A stretch of DNA of 64,000 nt. Origin: JADFDG01 sp965232985. Its GTDB lineage: Bacteria > Pseudomonadota > Gammaproteobacteria > Pseudomonadales > JADFDG01. The stretch covers positions 89,213 through 153,212 of the forward strand of contig CBDDRC010000009.1 of the NCBI GenBank assembly GCA_965232985.1. The letters are read 5' to 3'. The notes beneath the pieces are model-generated. The model saw only the letters and a program-made list of their open reading frames with translations, was not told the DNA's origin and did no database searches. The translations under genes were made by a program, and so were the position numbers. Below are positions 53,682 through 62,119 of the stretch, piece by piece; the stretch's first letter is position 1, and every line of letters starts with the position of its first letter.

Positions 53682-55232
53682 GTGTATCTCACGCAAACCC
53701 TTCGTCGTGCCGTGCAGACGCGGGGCAAAAAAACTGCCACTGTCTTTGGCCAGCGCCGTCAGACTTGGCAACAACTTCAGCTTCGCGTTGCACGGTTGGC
53801 GGCCGCCTTCCGTGCCTTGGACGTTGGCACGGAAGAGCGAATTGCCATTCTGTCGTTGAACAGTGATCGCTACGTAGAATATTTCTACGCAGTGGCATGG
53901 GCGGGCGCGGCGGCTAATCCGGTCAACATCCGCCTGGCAGCGCCAGAAATTGCCTACACGCTGGAGGATTCGGCCAGCCGGGTTCTGCTGGTGGACGATA
54001 CGTTTGCGAACATGCTGCCGACGTTGAGGCCATTGCTGCGTACGGTGCAGCATGTGATTTTCATCGGCGATGGCCCGCTTCCCCCAGACTGTCTTGATTA
54101 CGAGCATCTCATCGCCGCGCACGAGCCCATGGAGGATGCCAACGCTGGCGGTGATCAGTTGGCCGGCCTCTTCTACACCGGAGGTACGACCGGCAAATCG
54201 AAAGGCGTAATGCTCTCGCACGACAATCTGGTCTACAACGCGCTGAATATCGTGCCGGTCATGGGCTACGACGAGTCGTCCGTGTACCTGCATGCCGGGC
54301 CGATGTTCCATCTGGCCGACATGGCCAGTACTTTCGCTGTGACCATGGTTGGGGCGACACATTGCATTGTGTCGAGATTTGATGTCGATGATGTATTGGC
54401 GACCATTCAACGCGAGCGGGTCACGCACGCGATGGCGGTGCCGACAATGGTCAACCTGTTGGTGTCGTCCGGGAAAATTGCCCATCACGACATTGCAAGC
54501 CTGCGGCGGTTGCTCTACGGCGCATCACCCATGCCGGAAGCCGTGTTGCTTGAGGCCATGCGGCAGATGCCGGCGGCCCGGTTCACACAGGGTTATGGGC
54601 AGACCGAGGCATCCCCGGTGATCACTACCCTGGCGCCTGAATACCATGAAGTCGGCGGCGCCAAGCTGCGCAGTGCCGGCCGACCGGCGTATGGCGTTGA
54701 GGTGCTGATTCTCGATGGGGAGGATCGCGAAGTCTCACGCGGGACGGTCGGCGAGGTTTGTGCACGGGGGCTCAATGTCATGCGCGGTTACTGGCAACTT
54801 GAAGAGCAGACCCGTGAAACTCTGCGTAATGGCTGGCTGCACACTGGCGATCTTGGCTATATGGACGAAGACGGCTTTGTTTTCATTGTTGATCGCGCCA
54901 AGGATATGGTGATCAGTGGCGGTGAGAATATCTTCTCTGTCGAGGTGGAAGGCGCAATATACAAGCACCCTGGCGTGCAGGAGTGCGCTGTCGTTGGCAT
55001 TCCAAGTGAGCAGTGGGGTGAGGCAGTACACGCGATTGTGGTGCCAAAACCCGGCGCCATCGTGACCACACAGGAGATAGTTGTTCACTGTCGCGGGCTC
55101 ATTGCGGGCTACAAATTGCCGCGTAGTGTCGAGATACGGAGCGAGCCGCTGCCCGTCAGCGGTGCGGGCAAGATCCTGAAAAACGAGCTACGGAAGCCTT
55201 TCTGGGAAGGCCGTGTGACAGCCGTCAATTAA
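53682..55232 (+). CDS. Long-chain-fatty-acid-CoA ligase family protein
   Basis: About 516 residues, ANL superfamily: P-loop YTGGTTGKSKGVMLSH, GYGQTEASP, GDLGYMDEDGF and the C-terminal SGAGKILKNELRK with the catalytic lysine. It makes acyl-CoA from a carboxylate. The start is set at GTG 53682, with GGAG ten bases upstream; an in-frame GTG at 53652 is also possible. It ends the second catabolic unit. Confidence 0.9.
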   Translation: MYLTQTLRRAVQTRGKKTATVFGQRRQTWQQLQLRVARLAAAFRALDVGTEERIAILSLNSDRYVEYFYAVAWAGAAANPVNIRLAAPEIAYTLEDSASRVLLVDDTFANMLPTLRPLLRTVQHVIFIGDGPLPPDCLDYEHLIAAHEPMEDANAGGDQLAGLFYTGGTTGKSKGVMLSHDNLVYNALNIVPVMGYDESSVYLHAGPMFHLADMASTFAVTMVGATHCIVSRFDVDDVLATIQRERVTHAMAVPTMVNLLVSSGKIAHHDIASLRRLLYGASPMPEAVLLEAMRQMPAARFTQGYGQTEASPVITTLAPEYHEVGGAKLRSAGRPAYGVEVLILDGEDREVSRGTVGEVCARGLNVMRGYWQLEEQTRETLRNGWLHTGDLGYMDEDGFVFIVDRAKDMVISGGENIFSVEVEGAIYKHPGVQECAVVGIPSEQWGEAVHAIVVPKPGAIVTTQEIVVHCRGLIAGYKLPRSVEIRSEPLPVSGAGKILKNELRKPFWEGRVTAVN

Positions 55233-55300
55233 AGCGACTTTCCGCCGCTGACAAATGGTCTGGACGATGTGTCGAGAGCGCAGATCATGGCACCATAAGG

Positions 55301-55317
55301 CCTTTCGACACGAAAGG
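55301..55317 (+). promoter_or_regulatory. Hairpin overlapping the merR ribosome site
   Basis: CCTTTCG-ACA-CGAAAGG is a perfect seven-base stem whose right arm contains the GAAAGG ribosome site of the MerR gene starting at 55320. It could hide the ribosome site in the mRNA, or be an operator. Confidence 0.5.
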
Positions 55318-55319
55318 GC

Positions 55320-56129
55320 ATGGCGATGACGGAAACCCGCAAATCGGGTCAACCCAAAGCCGAATCGCGACGACTGGCACGGCAGCCTGCAGATGCTGGC
55401 TGGTCAGTTGAGCAACTGGCGGAAATTGCAGGCACCACCGTCAGGAACCTGCGGGCCTTCCAGGATCGTGGGGTCATCCCGCCGCCGGACAAGCGCGGAA
55501 GGCATGCGGTTTACGGTGAGCATCACCTTTACCGGCTCAAAATGGTGTTGCGCCTGCAGGAGCGCGGTTTCAACCTGAACAGTATTCAAGAACTCATTGC
55601 CGCTGCCGAAAGTGGCCGTAATGTGCGGGATCTGATCGGCCTGGATGCCGCCATCACTGCGCCATTGGCTGCCGGTGCGCCGGCCATTGTGACTCGCGCC
55701 CAGTTGTTGCGGATGTTTGGCTTGACAAGCGCCCCGCGCGCGCTGCTCGAGCGGGCTATAGAGTTGGGTTTTTTGACGCCGGATGGTGCGCGCTACCGGG
55801 TCGGAAACATTCTTCTGCTGGAGGCAGCATCGGGGCTGGTGATTTCCGGCATCCGCTTGCCCGATCTGCTGGATGTTGCCGAGCGCCTGCGAACCAATAT
55901 GCAACGCACCGCCGATGACGTCTTGTGGCGACTGGCGAAAGCAATTGACAGCTATGGCACCAGTATTCCGCCGGCCGAGGATATGCCGCGTATCGCGGAG
56001 CTCATCAACAAACTAAGAAACATGGTCGATTCTGTGGTGCTTGCCGAAGTGCACCGGGCTATCGAAAATTCTGTGGCGCAACTGTACGGTGACCGTTTGG
56101 CACGTACGATAGATAACGTCACCAACTGA
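55320..56129 (+). CDS. MerR-family transcriptional regulator
   Basis: 269 residues. The N-terminal winged helix has WSVEQLAEIAGTTVRNLRAF, RGVIPPPDKRG and the tyrosine motif HHLYRLKMVLRLQERGFNLN. A long effector domain without the cysteine cluster of metal-sensing members follows, so an organic ligand is more likely. It is placed between the second catabolic unit and the thioesterase operon. ATG 55320 or 55326 may be used. Confidence 0.9.
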   Translation: MAMTETRKSGQPKAESRRLARQPADAGWSVEQLAEIAGTTVRNLRAFQDRGVIPPPDKRGRHAVYGEHHLYRLKMVLRLQERGFNLNSIQELIAAAESGRNVRDLIGLDAAITAPLAAGAPAIVTRAQLLRMFGLTSAPRALLERAIELGFLTPDGARYRVGNILLLEAASGLVISGIRLPDLLDVAERLRTNMQRTADDVLWRLAKAIDSYGTSIPPAEDMPRIAELINKLRNMVDSVVLAEVHRAIENSVAQLYGDRLARTIDNVTN

Positions 56130-56178
56130 GTCACCGGCCAGCGAGGCCGCACTGCTTTTCATTTCAAGGAGCTGCACT

Positions 56179-56691
56179 GTGCGCATGGTACTTCTTGTTC
56201 TTGCGAGCATCGCCACGTTTACACTGCCAGCTCACGCTCAAGGCGGGGCAGCCGGCATTGAGAAAGATGTTGCGCGTGGGTCGAAGGCTGCCCGATTGTC
56301 AGTCGATGCTCTGTGTGCGCAGCTCACGCTGGATGAAGTAACTGCCATCATGGGCAAGAATTTCGAGCGAAAGCAGGACACGGAGAAGTTGTACCAGGAA
56401 TGCAAGTACGGCGACAGCAAGGACAAGCAGCGGGTCCGCTACTTCTCGCTCGGCAGCAGCATATTGAAAGAGGACGGCTGGCGAAAAATGGTGGAGTCTG
56501 GCGGGAAAGGCAAGGTCATTGAGCGTGATGGTGTATTGGTGGGCCATTCCCGCCACTCCCGCGGAAAAGGTTTTGGTGATCTCGACGAGGTTTGGCTCAA
56601 GGACAGGCATGGTCACGCGCTGTACCTGCGTGTAAATACGAAAATTACCGAGGATCAGGCGGTGGCGCTGGCGAGGGCAGCGATGGACTAA
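56179..56691 (+). CDS. Small exported protein of unknown function
   Basis: 170 residues from a GTG at 56179 with AAGGAG eight bases upstream. A signal peptide ends at AHA (residue 20). The body has two cysteines (DALCAQL and YQECKYG) that could pair, and a pattern of DEVTAIMGKNFE and FSLGSSIL. This suggests a DUF3558-like substrate- or lipid-binding fold, but the match is loose. It lies 49 bases after merR and converges on the thioesterase operon. Confidence 0.75.
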   Translation: MRMVLLVLASIATFTLPAHAQGGAAGIEKDVARGSKAARLSVDALCAQLTLDEVTAIMGKNFERKQDTEKLYQECKYGDSKDKQRVRYFSLGSSILKEDGWRKMVESGGKGKVIERDGVLVGHSRHSRGKGFGDLDEVWLKDRHGHALYLRVNTKITEDQAVALARAAMD

Positions 56692-56694
56692 GGT

Positions 56695-57108
56695 TCAGAC
56701 GATGCGATAAATCATCGTGCCGTTCGCCACGGGTTTACCGCTGAGTTCTTCGGCGATATCCACTTCGCAAAAGATCAGTTCTTTGCCACGTTTTACTGCC
56801 CGCGCCGTTGCGACAATATTCTTGCCAAGGGCGGCCGAAAGATAATTGGTGGTGAGGGAAACAGTCGCAGCTTTCATGCCCTTCGCCGGATCATGCCCGG
56901 ACCAGGCAGCGAGCGCGCCGGTCAGATCGAGCAGGCTGCTCACTGCCCCGCCGTGGAAGGCGTTGCCACCGCCGGCAAGATCCGGGCGGAACGGCAAGCG
57001 AACAACGGCCTTGTCGGCAGAGACTTCAATAATTTCGATACCCAGCAACTTCTGGAACGGGATATCCGGGTAGACGGAGATGAGTGATGCGACAACAGAG
57101 TCGGTCAT
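56695..57108 (-). CDS. PaaI-family thioesterase (hotdog fold), first of three
   Basis: 137 residues. The hotdog motif NAFHGGAVSSLLDLTGALAAW holds the HGG and the catalytic acid (Asp). It would hydrolyse an acyl-CoA or aryl-CoA thioester. It overlaps its upstream neighbour by four bases. It is the last gene of a leftward five-gene operon led by the TetR gene. Confidence 0.9.
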   Translation of the reverse strand: MTDSVVASLISVYPDIPFQKLLGIEIIEVSADKAVVRLPFRPDLAGGGNAFHGGAVSSLLDLTGALAAWSGHDPAKGMKAATVSLTTNYLSAALGKNIVATARAVKRGKELIFCEVDIAEELSGKPVANGTMIYRIV

Positions 57109-57563
57109 GTCGTACTCCCGGGTGCATTTCCGAGTGCCTTGCCACCCACCGGGAAAAGGAACCGACCGATGCAGACCAGCTTTCCTTCCAGACGTAACTG
57201 CACGGACACGGTAGTCATCCGGCGGCCGGCGCGCACGATATTCGGTACCGCCAGCAGGGTGCCGGCGAAGGCTGGACGGAGAAAATCGAAGGTCATGGTC
57301 GAGCAGACCGGCAGACTATCGTCGCCGCGTTTTCTGGCAAGGTGAGCTGCAGCAACAACCTCGCCAAAACTTGCCAGGATGCCGCCGTGGAAAGTGCGAA
57401 TCAGTGGGTTGCCGAGGTGCTGGTCGCGAAAATCCATCAGGTATTGGATTTCACCGGCTACGACCTCCTCGCGGAAGCCGAGAAACTCGACAAAAGGCTC
57501 GTCCAGCAGCCCGTCCGCTGATTTTGCGGCGGGACTGACTGATTCGGGTGTTGCTTGATTCAT
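57105..57563 (-). CDS. PaaI-family thioesterase (hotdog fold), second of three
   Basis: 152 residues with the motif IRTFHGGILASFGEVVAAAHLA, in which Glu takes the catalytic acid position. The N-terminus is a short linker (PESVSPAAKSADG). It overlaps both neighbours by four bases, giving tight coupling. Sequence differences from the flanking two suggest separate substrates or a hetero-oligomer. Confidence 0.9.
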   Translation of the reverse strand: MNQATPESVSPAAKSADGLLDEPFVEFLGFREEVVAGEIQYLMDFRDQHLGNPLIRTFHGGILASFGEVVAAAHLARKRGDDSLPVCSTMTFDFLRPAFAGTLLAVPNIVRAGRRMTTVSVQLRLEGKLVCIGRFLFPVGGKALGNAPGSTT

Positions 57564-58105
57564 CGCGGCTTCCCCTGGGACACGTCACCAAAAGCAGGTC
57601 CCATGGTATCAATGGCGAAAGAGCCGGCGACGGTCGCAATCAGTTGGTCGCCCTCCCCTGCGAAGGCGCGACCAATGATATAGGCCACCGTTTCTGTGGT
57701 GCCCACGCAATCGACCACGGCTTTCAGCTCCGCAGCGGGCGGTATGAGACGCAGAAAATCGACCCGCAAGTCGATGGTAGCAATCGGTTTCAGTGATGTC
57801 AGAGCGGAAAAAATGGCCAGCCCGCAGGTCGTATCGAGCAAGGTCACCAATGCGCCGCGATGCAGTGCCCCCCGGCGATCTGCCAGTGCGTCGGAGAATG
57901 GCATCCGCATTACGGCATGACCGTTGCCGATAAGATCGATATCAATCTTGAAGGCGCTGAACAGAGGGTGGTGCGTACCAAAAAAGGCTTTGGCCATGGT
58001 CAGGTACTGCGGGTTGGCTCCGGCATACTCCTTAACTACCGTCATTCCAGGATCGCTCCGGCTTGCTGATGTTGCGTCTTTAGTATTCGCGCGCTGCGTC
58101 GGCAT
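57560..58105 (-). CDS. PaaI-family thioesterase (hotdog fold), third of three
   Basis: 181 residues with the motif GALHRGALVTLLDTTCGLAIF, in which HRG replaces the usual HGG and Asp is the likely acid. The start is uncertain: ATG 58105 overlaps the preceding gene by 26 bases, and an internal ATG at 58045 would remove 20 low-complexity residues. It overlaps the next thioesterase by four bases. Confidence 0.86.
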   Translation of the reverse strand: MPTQRANTKDATSASRSDPGMTVVKEYAGANPQYLTMAKAFFGTHHPLFSAFKIDIDLIGNGHAVMRMPFSDALADRRGALHRGALVTLLDTTCGLAIFSALTSLKPIATIDLRVDFLRLIPPAAELKAVVDCVGTTETVAYIIGRAFAGEGDQLIATVAGSFAIDTMGPAFGDVSQGKPR

Positions 58106-59075
58106 AGTTTTGCTCGGCAGTCATGACCGCATTGATCGCATCGGCAATCAGTGCGGCAGGAAAGCGTGTACCTTCGGATGCCGTTTTCAATTCGCTCGCC
58201 AGGATGGACCATTGCTGTTCGCTTGCACGCATCAGTCTTGGCAATCCATGCTGCAGGATGCGCAAGTCATTGCGTGCCGCCTCCTCCAGAAATTCGGCAT
58301 ACATACGGCGAAAACCACCACCACCCGTGCCGCGTTTTTCGATCACCTGGTAGGCAAAGCGGGTCGTCCAGCGCCAGTCTCCGGTTTGTTCCCAGCGCGG
58401 CAGATCGTTCACCCAAGTTCGCAGTGCCGGGATGCCGCTGTTCGGGACGGCCGCCACCAGCGAGGCGGCATTGTACCGAATGGCGTTGGCAATTTGTTCG
58501 GTAGTTGGATCCGCCAAAATGGCGTGGGGGGCAAACATGTTGCCATGGTGTATGAAAGGCAACTGATTTGAGAAGCGTGCCTGCGACATCGATTCGCCTG
58601 CGACATCAACCGGATCGGGGCGCTCGGTATCGGTCACTAAAATGGTATTGGTTTCCGGACTTCTGGCCCAGGCAACGATGGCGTGACCCGGGAAATGGGT
58701 GCGACTGCCGAAATACGGCAAATGGAAAATATCCGTCAGCAAGAGTGCCGGTCGGCCTGCGTCGAGCGCATCGTGCAGTGCGGCGGTAGCCAGATCGGGC
58801 GTGTCGAAAGTGGCCCAGGCGAACGGCACGCCGATGCTGCGAAAAACCCTTTCTTCAAAGCCCAGCGAGCGCACATGCACCATAAAAGGTACGGGCGCGT
58901 CAGGCAATTCCAGGTAGGTAATGCCAAGCCCCGCGCCCAGACCAAAGCACATGGCCTCGGACAGGGACACGCCATGAAAAGCAAGCAAATCCCGGATTGC
59001 AGAGCTGGCGCAATGGCGTCCGGGCTGATGATCAATGCGTGCTGCGGGCACGCTAGGGGATGTTACCTCGCTCAC
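58080..59075 (-). CDS. BtrH N-terminal-domain protein (papain-like/C39-type fold)
   Basis: 331 residues. A cysteine in RHCASSAIRDLLAFHG, a histidine in FPGHAIVAWA and an aspartate in VTDTERPD fit a Cys-His-Asp triad of the BtrH N-terminal domain, a thiol-hydrolase-like fold with acyltransferase members (BtrH transfers an acyl group in butirosin synthesis). The C-terminal half is helical (DUF4872-like). It lies between TetR and three thioesterases, overlapping TetR by four bases, so a role in acyl transfer or acyl-CoA handling is inferred. Confidence 0.82.
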   Translation of the reverse strand: MSEVTSPSVPAARIDHQPGRHCASSAIRDLLAFHGVSLSEAMCFGLGAGLGITYLELPDAPVPFMVHVRSLGFEERVFRSIGVPFAWATFDTPDLATAALHDALDAGRPALLLTDIFHLPYFGSRTHFPGHAIVAWARSPETNTILVTDTERPDPVDVAGESMSQARFSNQLPFIHHGNMFAPHAILADPTTEQIANAIRYNAASLVAAVPNSGIPALRTWVNDLPRWEQTGDWRWTTRFAYQVIEKRGTGGGGFRRMYAEFLEEAARNDLRILQHGLPRLMRASEQQWSILASELKTASEGTRFPAALIADAINAVMTAEQNYADAAREY

Positions 59076-59698
59076 AAGCTTCTGACCTTATCGTGATGCT
59101 CAAGAGTAAGGACGCCCCGCGTCATCATCTGCCAGATGGCGTCACCGATCTGGTCAAGACTGTGTTTGCCCCCGGCCTTGTACCAAGAGGCGACCCAATT
59201 GATGGCGCCAAGCCCGATCAGCCTGAGCATGTCGATATCCACTTCGGTGCGGATATAGCCGCGCACCTTGAGGGTGTCAAGAATGGCTTGCCAGTAGTGT
59301 TCGTAGCGGTCTCGTTCCGCGATGATCTGTTCGCGCGCCGAGCCGTGCAGGGAGCGCCACTCGAACAGCAGCACGTACACCATGTCGTTGCCGGACATGA
59401 GCACATTGAGATGCGCCTGCAATGCGGCGCGCATCTTTTCCAGAGGATCCTGGACGGTCGCAGTTGCCTCGATAATGCCACTGATCGTGCTCTCGATACC
59501 GAGGCGCATCATGTCGACCAGAATATCGTCCTTCGCACGGTAACGATAATGCAGGCTGCCCGGAAGAATACCGCAGGCTTTCGCTATTTCCCGGACGCTG
59601 GTTCGCTCGAACCCGTTGTCGCGAAAGAGTTTCGCCGCCACGGCGAGAATTCTCTCGCGGTCGGCTGTGTCTGCACCATTCGCCTCACGGATTGACAT
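59072..59698 (-). CDS. TetR-family transcriptional regulator
   Basis: 208 residues. The N-terminal helix-turn-helix reads RILAVAAKLFRDNGFERTSV, then REIAKACGILPGSLHYRYRAK. A ligand-binding domain of helices, rich in Trp/Tyr (WVASWYKAGG), suggests an acyl-CoA or hydrophobic effector, as in KstR2-type regulators. It leads a leftward operon with the BtrH-like and thioesterase genes (four-base overlap). It is the best local candidate to bind the TTGGYCR-NN-YGRCCAA sites at 37876, 37910, 49037, 60768 and 60802. Confidence 0.93.
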   Translation of the reverse strand: MSIREANGADTADRERILAVAAKLFRDNGFERTSVREIAKACGILPGSLHYRYRAKDDILVDMMRLGIESTISGIIEATATVQDPLEKMRAALQAHLNVLMSGNDMVYVLLFEWRSLHGSAREQIIAERDRYEHYWQAILDTLKVRGYIRTEVDIDMLRLIGLGAINWVASWYKAGGKHSLDQIGDAIWQMMTRGVLTLEHHDKVRSL

Positions 59699-59764
59699 GG
59701 ATCGGGCATCTGTATGTTGTAAGGTAGGTGCATCGTGCAGCGGGGGTGCCGCGCTGACCAGGCT

Positions 59765-60637
59765 TCAGGCAGCCTGGGCCAAGGCCTTCTCTCCAAACAC
59801 GACGCGCGAGGCTTCCATCGGATCCTGGTTTTTCTCGTATTCGGCAAGCCAGGCACTGACTTTTTCTGGAATACCGGTATCCCACGGATGGAACCCGGGC
59901 CGGAACCAGGCCAGATAGCGCGGCAGGAGCCGGGTAATCATCCCGTTGGGTCCGTACAGACGATACAGCCCCTTGGCAATCAACAGCGGACGCCCTTGCA
60001 GGCGATCCACTTTCAGCATATGCCAGAGTACCGAGCCGATGACGGCATGAACCAAGACTGTGCCCAGGATCAGGGCGGAAGTGCGCGTGATGTAGCCACC
60101 GCCTGCCACCTTGGTGTACACGTCGAACGCGACAGCCTTGTGCTCGACTTCCTCGACGCCATGCCACATAAACATTGCCCGCATCGAAGGATGCGCATAG
60201 CGGAACATTTCACCTTCCTCTTCCATAAAGCCTTCACCGAGAGAAGCGGTGATGTGTTCAAAGGCGGCGGTGAAGGCCAGCTGGTACTTGGCGGGCAGAT
60301 ACTTTTCGATCAGCCGGAGGGAGAACTTCATCCTGGCGACGATCTTCTTGACGTGAATGCCCTGCGCTTCCATCACGGCGTTGTACTGGTCATGGACGAT
60401 GCCGTGCTGTGCTTCCTGGCGGAAGAAGTTGCGTACGTCTTCCTTGAGCTGAGGGTCCTGGATCTTGTCCTGATAATTGCGCACGGACTGGATGAAAAAG
60501 CGCTCCCCGTCAGGGAAATGTACCGACAGGGCATCGAAGAATCGGGTCAGAATCGGGTCACCGTCATTCCAGAAGACAGGAACGTCGCGGACATCGAATT
60601 GTGTTTTGCGCGGCTGAATGTGTTGAAGGTGGGACAT
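59765..60637 (-). CDS. Predicted metal-dependent hydrolase (PF10118 family), second copy
   Basis: 290 residues from the ATG at 60637, which has AGGAGG upstream. ExxH motifs QEAQHGIVHDQYN (about residue 80) and GVEEVEHKAVAFDVY (about residue 165) match those of the paralogue at 49118 and suggest a di-metal site. The C-terminal RYLAWFRPGFHPWD block is also shared. The gene is transcribed from a promoter carrying the paired operator at 60768-60821. Its predicted 5' leader is long (about 160 bases). Confidence 0.85.
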   Translation of the reverse strand: MSHLQHIQPRKTQFDVRDVPVFWNDGDPILTRFFDALSVHFPDGERFFIQSVRNYQDKIQDPQLKEDVRNFFRQEAQHGIVHDQYNAVMEAQGIHVKKIVARMKFSLRLIEKYLPAKYQLAFTAAFEHITASLGEGFMEEEGEMFRYAHPSMRAMFMWHGVEEVEHKAVAFDVYTKVAGGGYITRTSALILGTVLVHAVIGSVLWHMLKVDRLQGRPLLIAKGLYRLYGPNGMITRLLPRYLAWFRPGFHPWDTGIPEKVSAWLAEYEKNQDPMEASRVVFGEKALAQAA

Positions 60638-60767
60638 GGCAAAACCTCCTGCTGGCACACAGGCCCCGGTGGCACTGCCGGCTGCGGGGCACTATTTCAT
60701 ACGTCTTCTACGCCTCGAGCCCGGCTCTGCGGCCGCCGAGGGGGGGGCTTAAGATCGGCACGGGACG

Positions 60768-60787
60768 CCTTGGCCAACTGGCCAAGT
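60768..60787. promoter_or_regulatory. Operator O2 of the hydrolase/acyl-CoA dehydrogenase intergenic region
   Basis: The core CTTGGCCAACTGGCCAAG (60769-60786) has perfect eight-base arms and matches the pmoC O2 core (TTGGCCA-NN-TGGCCAA). Its centre lies 34 bases from the neighbouring O1, the same spacing as at pmoC. Confidence 0.75.
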
Positions 60788-60797
60788 TCGTGTTACT

Positions 60798-60826
60798 AAT
60801 ATCTTGGCCGCGCGACCAAATGTCAA
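60798..60826 (-). promoter_or_regulatory. Metal-dependent hydrolase promoter with operator O1 in the spacer
   Basis: On the minus strand a TTGACA -35 (60826-60821) is followed by a 17-base spacer TTTGGTCGCGCGGCCAA and a -10 GATATT (60803-60798). The spacer is an operator of the same type as pmoC O1, and both promoters read TTGACATTTGG. A repressor here would control the hydrolase gene and perhaps the divergent acyl-CoA dehydrogenase. Confidence 0.7.
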
Positions 60827-60928
60827 CCCCGGCACGCGTAGTGCCCTTCATTGCTGAAGGGTGTGGGGTGGGCTTTTGCCGCCGGCGGGGTGCCCGAGGA
60901 CTGCGATTTCATTTGAGGAACAACGACT

Positions 60929-62101
60929 ATGCAGCTTGAATTTACGCCAGCTGAGCTCGCCTTCCAGCGCGAGGTTCGGGACTGGTTTACCGCGAACGTC
61001 CCCGAAGCCCTGCGCCAGCGGGCGGCGCGCGGGGAAATGCCTGACATGAAGGAACAGCATGTCTGGGAGCAGCGTCTTGCCGAGAAAGGATGGCTGGTGA
61101 CGGCCTGGCCTGTGCAGCACGGTGGGCCTGGCTGGACGGCTACCCAGCGCTACATTTTCGATCTGGAGCGCGCCCGTGCCGGCGCCCCGCAGTCCAGCCC
61201 TTTCGGCGTGTTCATGATCGGTCCGGTCATCTATACCTTTGGCAACGACGCCCAGAAGGCCAAGTATCTGCCGGGAATCACCTCCGCCAAGGCGCTGTGG
61301 TGCCAGGGCTATTCCGAACCGAACTCGGGTTCCGATCTGGCCTCACTGCGGACTGCCGCCGTGCGTGATGGTGATCACTATGTGGTCAATGGCCAGAAGA
61401 TCTGGACCAGTTATGCGCACCACGCAGAAATGATGTTCTGCTTGGTGCGCACGGACACCAAGGTCAAGGCTCAGCAGGGCATTTCCTTCCTCCTCATCGA
61501 CATGAAAACGCCGGGTATTGAAGTCCGGCCTATTATCTCGATCGATGGCCTGCACCACCTTAACGAGGTGTATTTCACCGATGTGCGGGTGCCGGTGGAA
61601 AATCTCGTCGGTACCGAGGGCATGGGCTGGACCATCGCCAAGTTCCTGCTCACCCACGAGCGCACCACGATTGCCGGCGTGGCCGATTCCAAAAAGGAAA
61701 TTGATCGGTTCAAGCAAATGCTGCGGGCAACCCCGCAAGGCAGTGGAACCCGGTGGGATGATCCGATCGCCAAACGACGGGTTGCAGAGTTGGAGATTGA
61801 TCTTGCCGCCCTCGAGTACACCAACTTTCGCGCCGTTGCGGCGATCGAAGAGGGCAACCCCATTGGTGCGGAATCTTCTGGCCTGAAGATCAAGGGCACT
61901 GAACTGCAGCAGGCGCTTACCCAGGCGATGGTGGAGCTGGGTGGTCATCTTTCTCTGACCTGGGACAACCCCGAGCCGGTGGTCAACGCTGCCTTCAATC
62001 GTAGTACGCGTCGCTACAACTTCCTGCGCGCGGCGACGATTTACGGCGGGACCAACGAAATTCAGAAAAACGTCATCGCCAAGATGCTTCTTGGCCTGTA
62101 A
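60929..62101 (+). CDS. Acyl-CoA dehydrogenase, first of a pair
   Basis: 390 residues with the acyl-CoA dehydrogenase fold: middle-domain FAD/substrate segment WCQGYSEPNSGSDLASLRT, VNGQKIWTSYAH, and C-terminal IYGGTNEIQKNVIAKMLLGL. Gly replaces Glu at the medium-chain-type catalytic position (YEGT in MCAD), so the base lies elsewhere or in the partner subunit. It introduces a double bond at C2-C3 of an acyl-CoA. GAGGAAC lies before the ATG. The divergent promoter holds the paired operators. It is followed 18 bases later by a second dehydrogenase. Confidence 0.93.
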   Translation: MQLEFTPAELAFQREVRDWFTANVPEALRQRAARGEMPDMKEQHVWEQRLAEKGWLVTAWPVQHGGPGWTATQRYIFDLERARAGAPQSSPFGVFMIGPVIYTFGNDAQKAKYLPGITSAKALWCQGYSEPNSGSDLASLRTAAVRDGDHYVVNGQKIWTSYAHHAEMMFCLVRTDTKVKAQQGISFLLIDMKTPGIEVRPIISIDGLHHLNEVYFTDVRVPVENLVGTEGMGWTIAKFLLTHERTTIAGVADSKKEIDRFKQMLRATPQGSGTRWDDPIAKRRVAELEIDLAALEYTNFRAVAAIEEGNPIGAESSGLKIKGTELQQALTQAMVELGGHLSLTWDNPEPVVNAAFNRSTRRYNFLRAATIYGGTNEIQKNVIAKMLLGL

Positions 62102-62119
62102 TCGATCGGAGCACACTTC

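Noticed and set aside
60768..60787. Reading the palindrome as a terminator
   Set aside because: No T-run follows. It lies in a divergent promoter region and recurs with fixed spacing at pmoC, which fits an operator.
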